DNA from: Myxococcales bacterium
GTDB taxonomy: Bacteria > Myxococcota > Myxococcia > Myxococcales > Anaeromyxobacteraceae
Length of the DNA stretch: 6,796 nt
Direction of reading: 5' to 3'
NCBI GenBank assembly: GCA_021784995.1
Contig: JAJYHA010000408.1
Span: 1-6,796 of the forward strand
The notes under the pieces: generated by a model
Seen by the model: the letters and a program-made list of their open reading frames with translations, nothing else
The model's database searches: none
Told to the model about the DNA's origin: nothing
In this document: positions 1-6,796 of the stretch, in pieces
Layout of the letters: every line of letters begins with the position of its first letter
Position numbering within the stretch: position 1 is the stretch's first letter
Position numbers and translations under genes: made by a program

Positions 1-5584
<5,584 letters not shown>

Positions 5585-5654
5585 GCCGAAGGTCGCTCGC
5601 AGGGGCGGGAGATCGCGTCCATTGTCGCAGAGGACGGCGCGGCGCGCAGCGGCG
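5585..5654 (-). other. Gap between the AttH-like and thioesterase genes; probable missing thioesterase N-terminus
   Basis: These 70 bases separate the AttH-like stop (5655) from the GTG used for the thioesterase. In the thioesterase frame the first 18 bases upstream read LRATFG, which matches the start of the second hot-dog (RRFGVRYQD) and so looks coding. An ATG at 5622-5620 begins MDAISRP, which would join LRATFG perfectly if the C-run around 5605-5602 had one more base. No clear Shine-Dalgarno, promoter or terminator is visible. Confidence 0.5.
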
Positions 5655-6796
5655 TCAGATGGGCGGTCGGCTCCCCCGGCCGTAGCCGGTCAGCTCGACG
5701 TAGCCCTCCCCCGCCGCGCCCCCGCCCGCGTCGCGCACGCGCACGGCGCCCTCCCAGTAGACGAGCCCTCGCGTCGCCGTGGCGCGATCCTCCTGGTCCG
5801 CCAGCGCCGGCGTCACCTCGAGGGCGACGCCGGCGGAGGGGACCTCCACGCGCCAGGCCGCCGGGTAGGTGGCGCCGCTGGCGGGGCTCCGCCAGGTGGC
5901 GGTGGCGCGCACGCGGAAGGCGTCGGCGGCGAGCCAGCGCACCGCCCCGTCGGCGCCGACCAGCGTCCCCCTCGCGAAGTCGACCGACCCGTCGGCGCGG
6001 CGGAGCAGGTAGAGCGTCAGGTCGCGGCCGTCCGCGAGCTGGAGCGCGAACCAGTCCCAGCCCACCTGCTCCGGGGCGAGCTGCGAGGAGCCGAACTCGC
6101 GATCCATCCAGCTCGTCCCGCGCACCGGCCAGCTCCGTCCGGCGGCGGTGACCGTGCCCTCCGTCGCGAGCCGGGTGCAGCTGTAGTAGAGGCTCGCGAA
6201 GCCCTCCCGCCGCGACTTGCGCGAGAGGCCCTCCGGGCCCTGGAAGACGGTCGGGCGCTCGGGGCGGGCGACGAGGTGGTAGCCCAGCCCGCGCGCCCGA
6301 TCGTCCACGTCGAGGCGGAACGTCCCGTCGACCTGGTCGACCGACCACCGCCCCTCTCCCCCGGCCGGCGCGCGCGCCCAGGCGATGGGGTGCTCCGGGA
6401 AGGGCGCGAAGGCCGCCAGGAGCGGCATCTCACGCCAGAGGACGTCCGAGAAGAGGTGGCGGCGCCCCGCCAGGTCGGAGACGGCCGCGTGCACCATGGC
6501 CAGGTTGGCCGTGGCCCACGGAGAGTCGAGCGGCGGCCGGGCGGGAGCCAGCCCCACGCGGAAGAAGGTGAGCTGGTAACCGAAGTCGCGCGCCGGCCCC
6601 TCCGTCGCGCGGAGCCGGCCGGTGAAGTACCACCACTCGGTGCGGTACCCGGGATGCGGCCAGTGATCTCGCGGGAAGCTCCAGGCGTACCCGGGGCGCG
6701 CGGGCAGGAACCCGCCCTCCGGGGCGCCCGCCCCGGCGTCGCCGTCTGGACCTGCCGCGGCCCGCGCCGCCCCGCCGGCCGCGGGCCGCGCCGCCT
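5655..6796 (-). CDS. AttH/CrtC-like lipocalin-fold protein, predicted exported (5' partial)
   Basis: The frame is open from the right edge, with 379 residues visible before the TGA at 5655. The GTG at 6557 is not the true start: the 79 residues before it hold the family's N-terminal signature, FPRDHWPHP (about 6651-6677), EWWYFTG (6618-6638) and FGYQLTFFR (6558-6584). No ATG, GTG or TTG occurs in frame upstream of 6557, so the start lies outside. Further motifs are SPWATANLAMVHAAVSDL, SWMDREFGS (6087-6113), GWDWFALQL, and a terminal YWEGAV then GYVELTGYG. Together these identify the AttH / hydroxyneurosporene-hydratase-like (CrtC) family of two lipocalin-like halves. Members are often annotated as secreted hydrolases, but activity is established only for carotenoid CrtC. 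An Ala/Gly/Pro-rich low-complexity stretch before the first motif fits a spacer after a signal peptide or lipobox, neither of which is visible. In other bacteria such genes often follow LolD/MacB-type ABC transporter genes, so one may lie just beyond the edge. No carotenoid genes are in view, so a CrtC role is not supported. Confidence 0.88.
   Translation of the reverse strand, partial: AARPAAGGAARAAAGPDGDAGAGAPEGGFLPARPGYAWSFPRDHWPHPGYRTEWWYFTGRLRATEGPARDFGYQLTFFRVGLAPARPPLDSPWATANLAMVHAAVSDLAGRRHLFSDVLWREMPLLAAFAPFPEHPIAWARAPAGGEGRWSVDQVDGTFRLDVDDRARGLGYHLVARPERPTVFQGPEGLSRKSRREGFASLYYSCTRLATEGTVTAAGRSWPVRGTSWMDREFGSSQLAPEQVGWDWFALQLADGRDLTLYLLRRADGSVDFARGTLVGADGAVRWLAADAFRVRATATWRSPASGATYPAAWRVEVPSAGVALEVTPALADQEDRATATRGLVYWEGAVRVRDAGGGAAGEGYVELTGYGRGSRPPI

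Noticed and set aside
5655..6796. Calling the AttH-like gene a carotenoid hydratase (CrtC).
   Set aside because: No carotenoid genes are nearby, and most family members with these motifs are AttH-like proteins of unknown activity.

Overview
The window is very GC-rich (well above 70% by eye, with third positions almost all G or C) and densely coding. That fits a high-GC bacterium. The gene content (a giant acyl-CoA ligase/GNAT fusion, a LYS20-type condensing enzyme, a FatA/FatB-like thioesterase and an AttH/CrtC-like exported protein) would suit a myxobacterium-like deltaproteobacterium such as an Anaeromyxobacter relative. That assignment is inference from composition and gene content only.

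Layout: there are four genes in two convergent pairs. On the + strand, positions 2-3712 hold the 3' part of a very large multidomain protein (1,236 residues visible). It is an AMP-forming acyl-CoA synthetase, followed by a helical region, a central region I cannot name, and a C-terminal GNAT acyltransferase. Eight bases later, at 3721-4851, comes a complete homocitrate-synthase-type enzyme (376 aa). It keeps the catalytic residues but differs at the two acidic positions known for lysine contact in homocitrate synthases. On the - strand, running from the right edge inwards, are an AttH/CrtC-like lipocalin-fold protein (6796-5655, N-terminus beyond the window) and then a tandem hot-dog acyl-ACP thioesterase (5584-4841). 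The thioesterase start is problematic: the best N-terminus is one base out of frame.

The two pairs meet tail to tail, with an 11-bp overlap of the homocitrate-synthase-like and thioesterase stop regions, so there is no intergenic terminator between them. No RNA genes, mobile elements, CRISPR arrays or promoters are visible. No stretch longer than 300 bases lacks a gene.

Working together: the + strand pair combines a domain that would activate a carboxylic acid to an acyl-CoA, a domain that would transfer an acyl group to an amine, and a separate enzyme that condenses acyl-CoA with a 2-oxo acid. The - strand pair is lipid-related (acyl-ACP hydrolysis; a predicted exported lipocalin-like protein). 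The substrates cannot be read from the sequence. The most noteworthy items are the ligase-GNAT fusion with its unassigned middle, and the altered substrate/effector pocket of the homocitrate-synthase-like enzyme.
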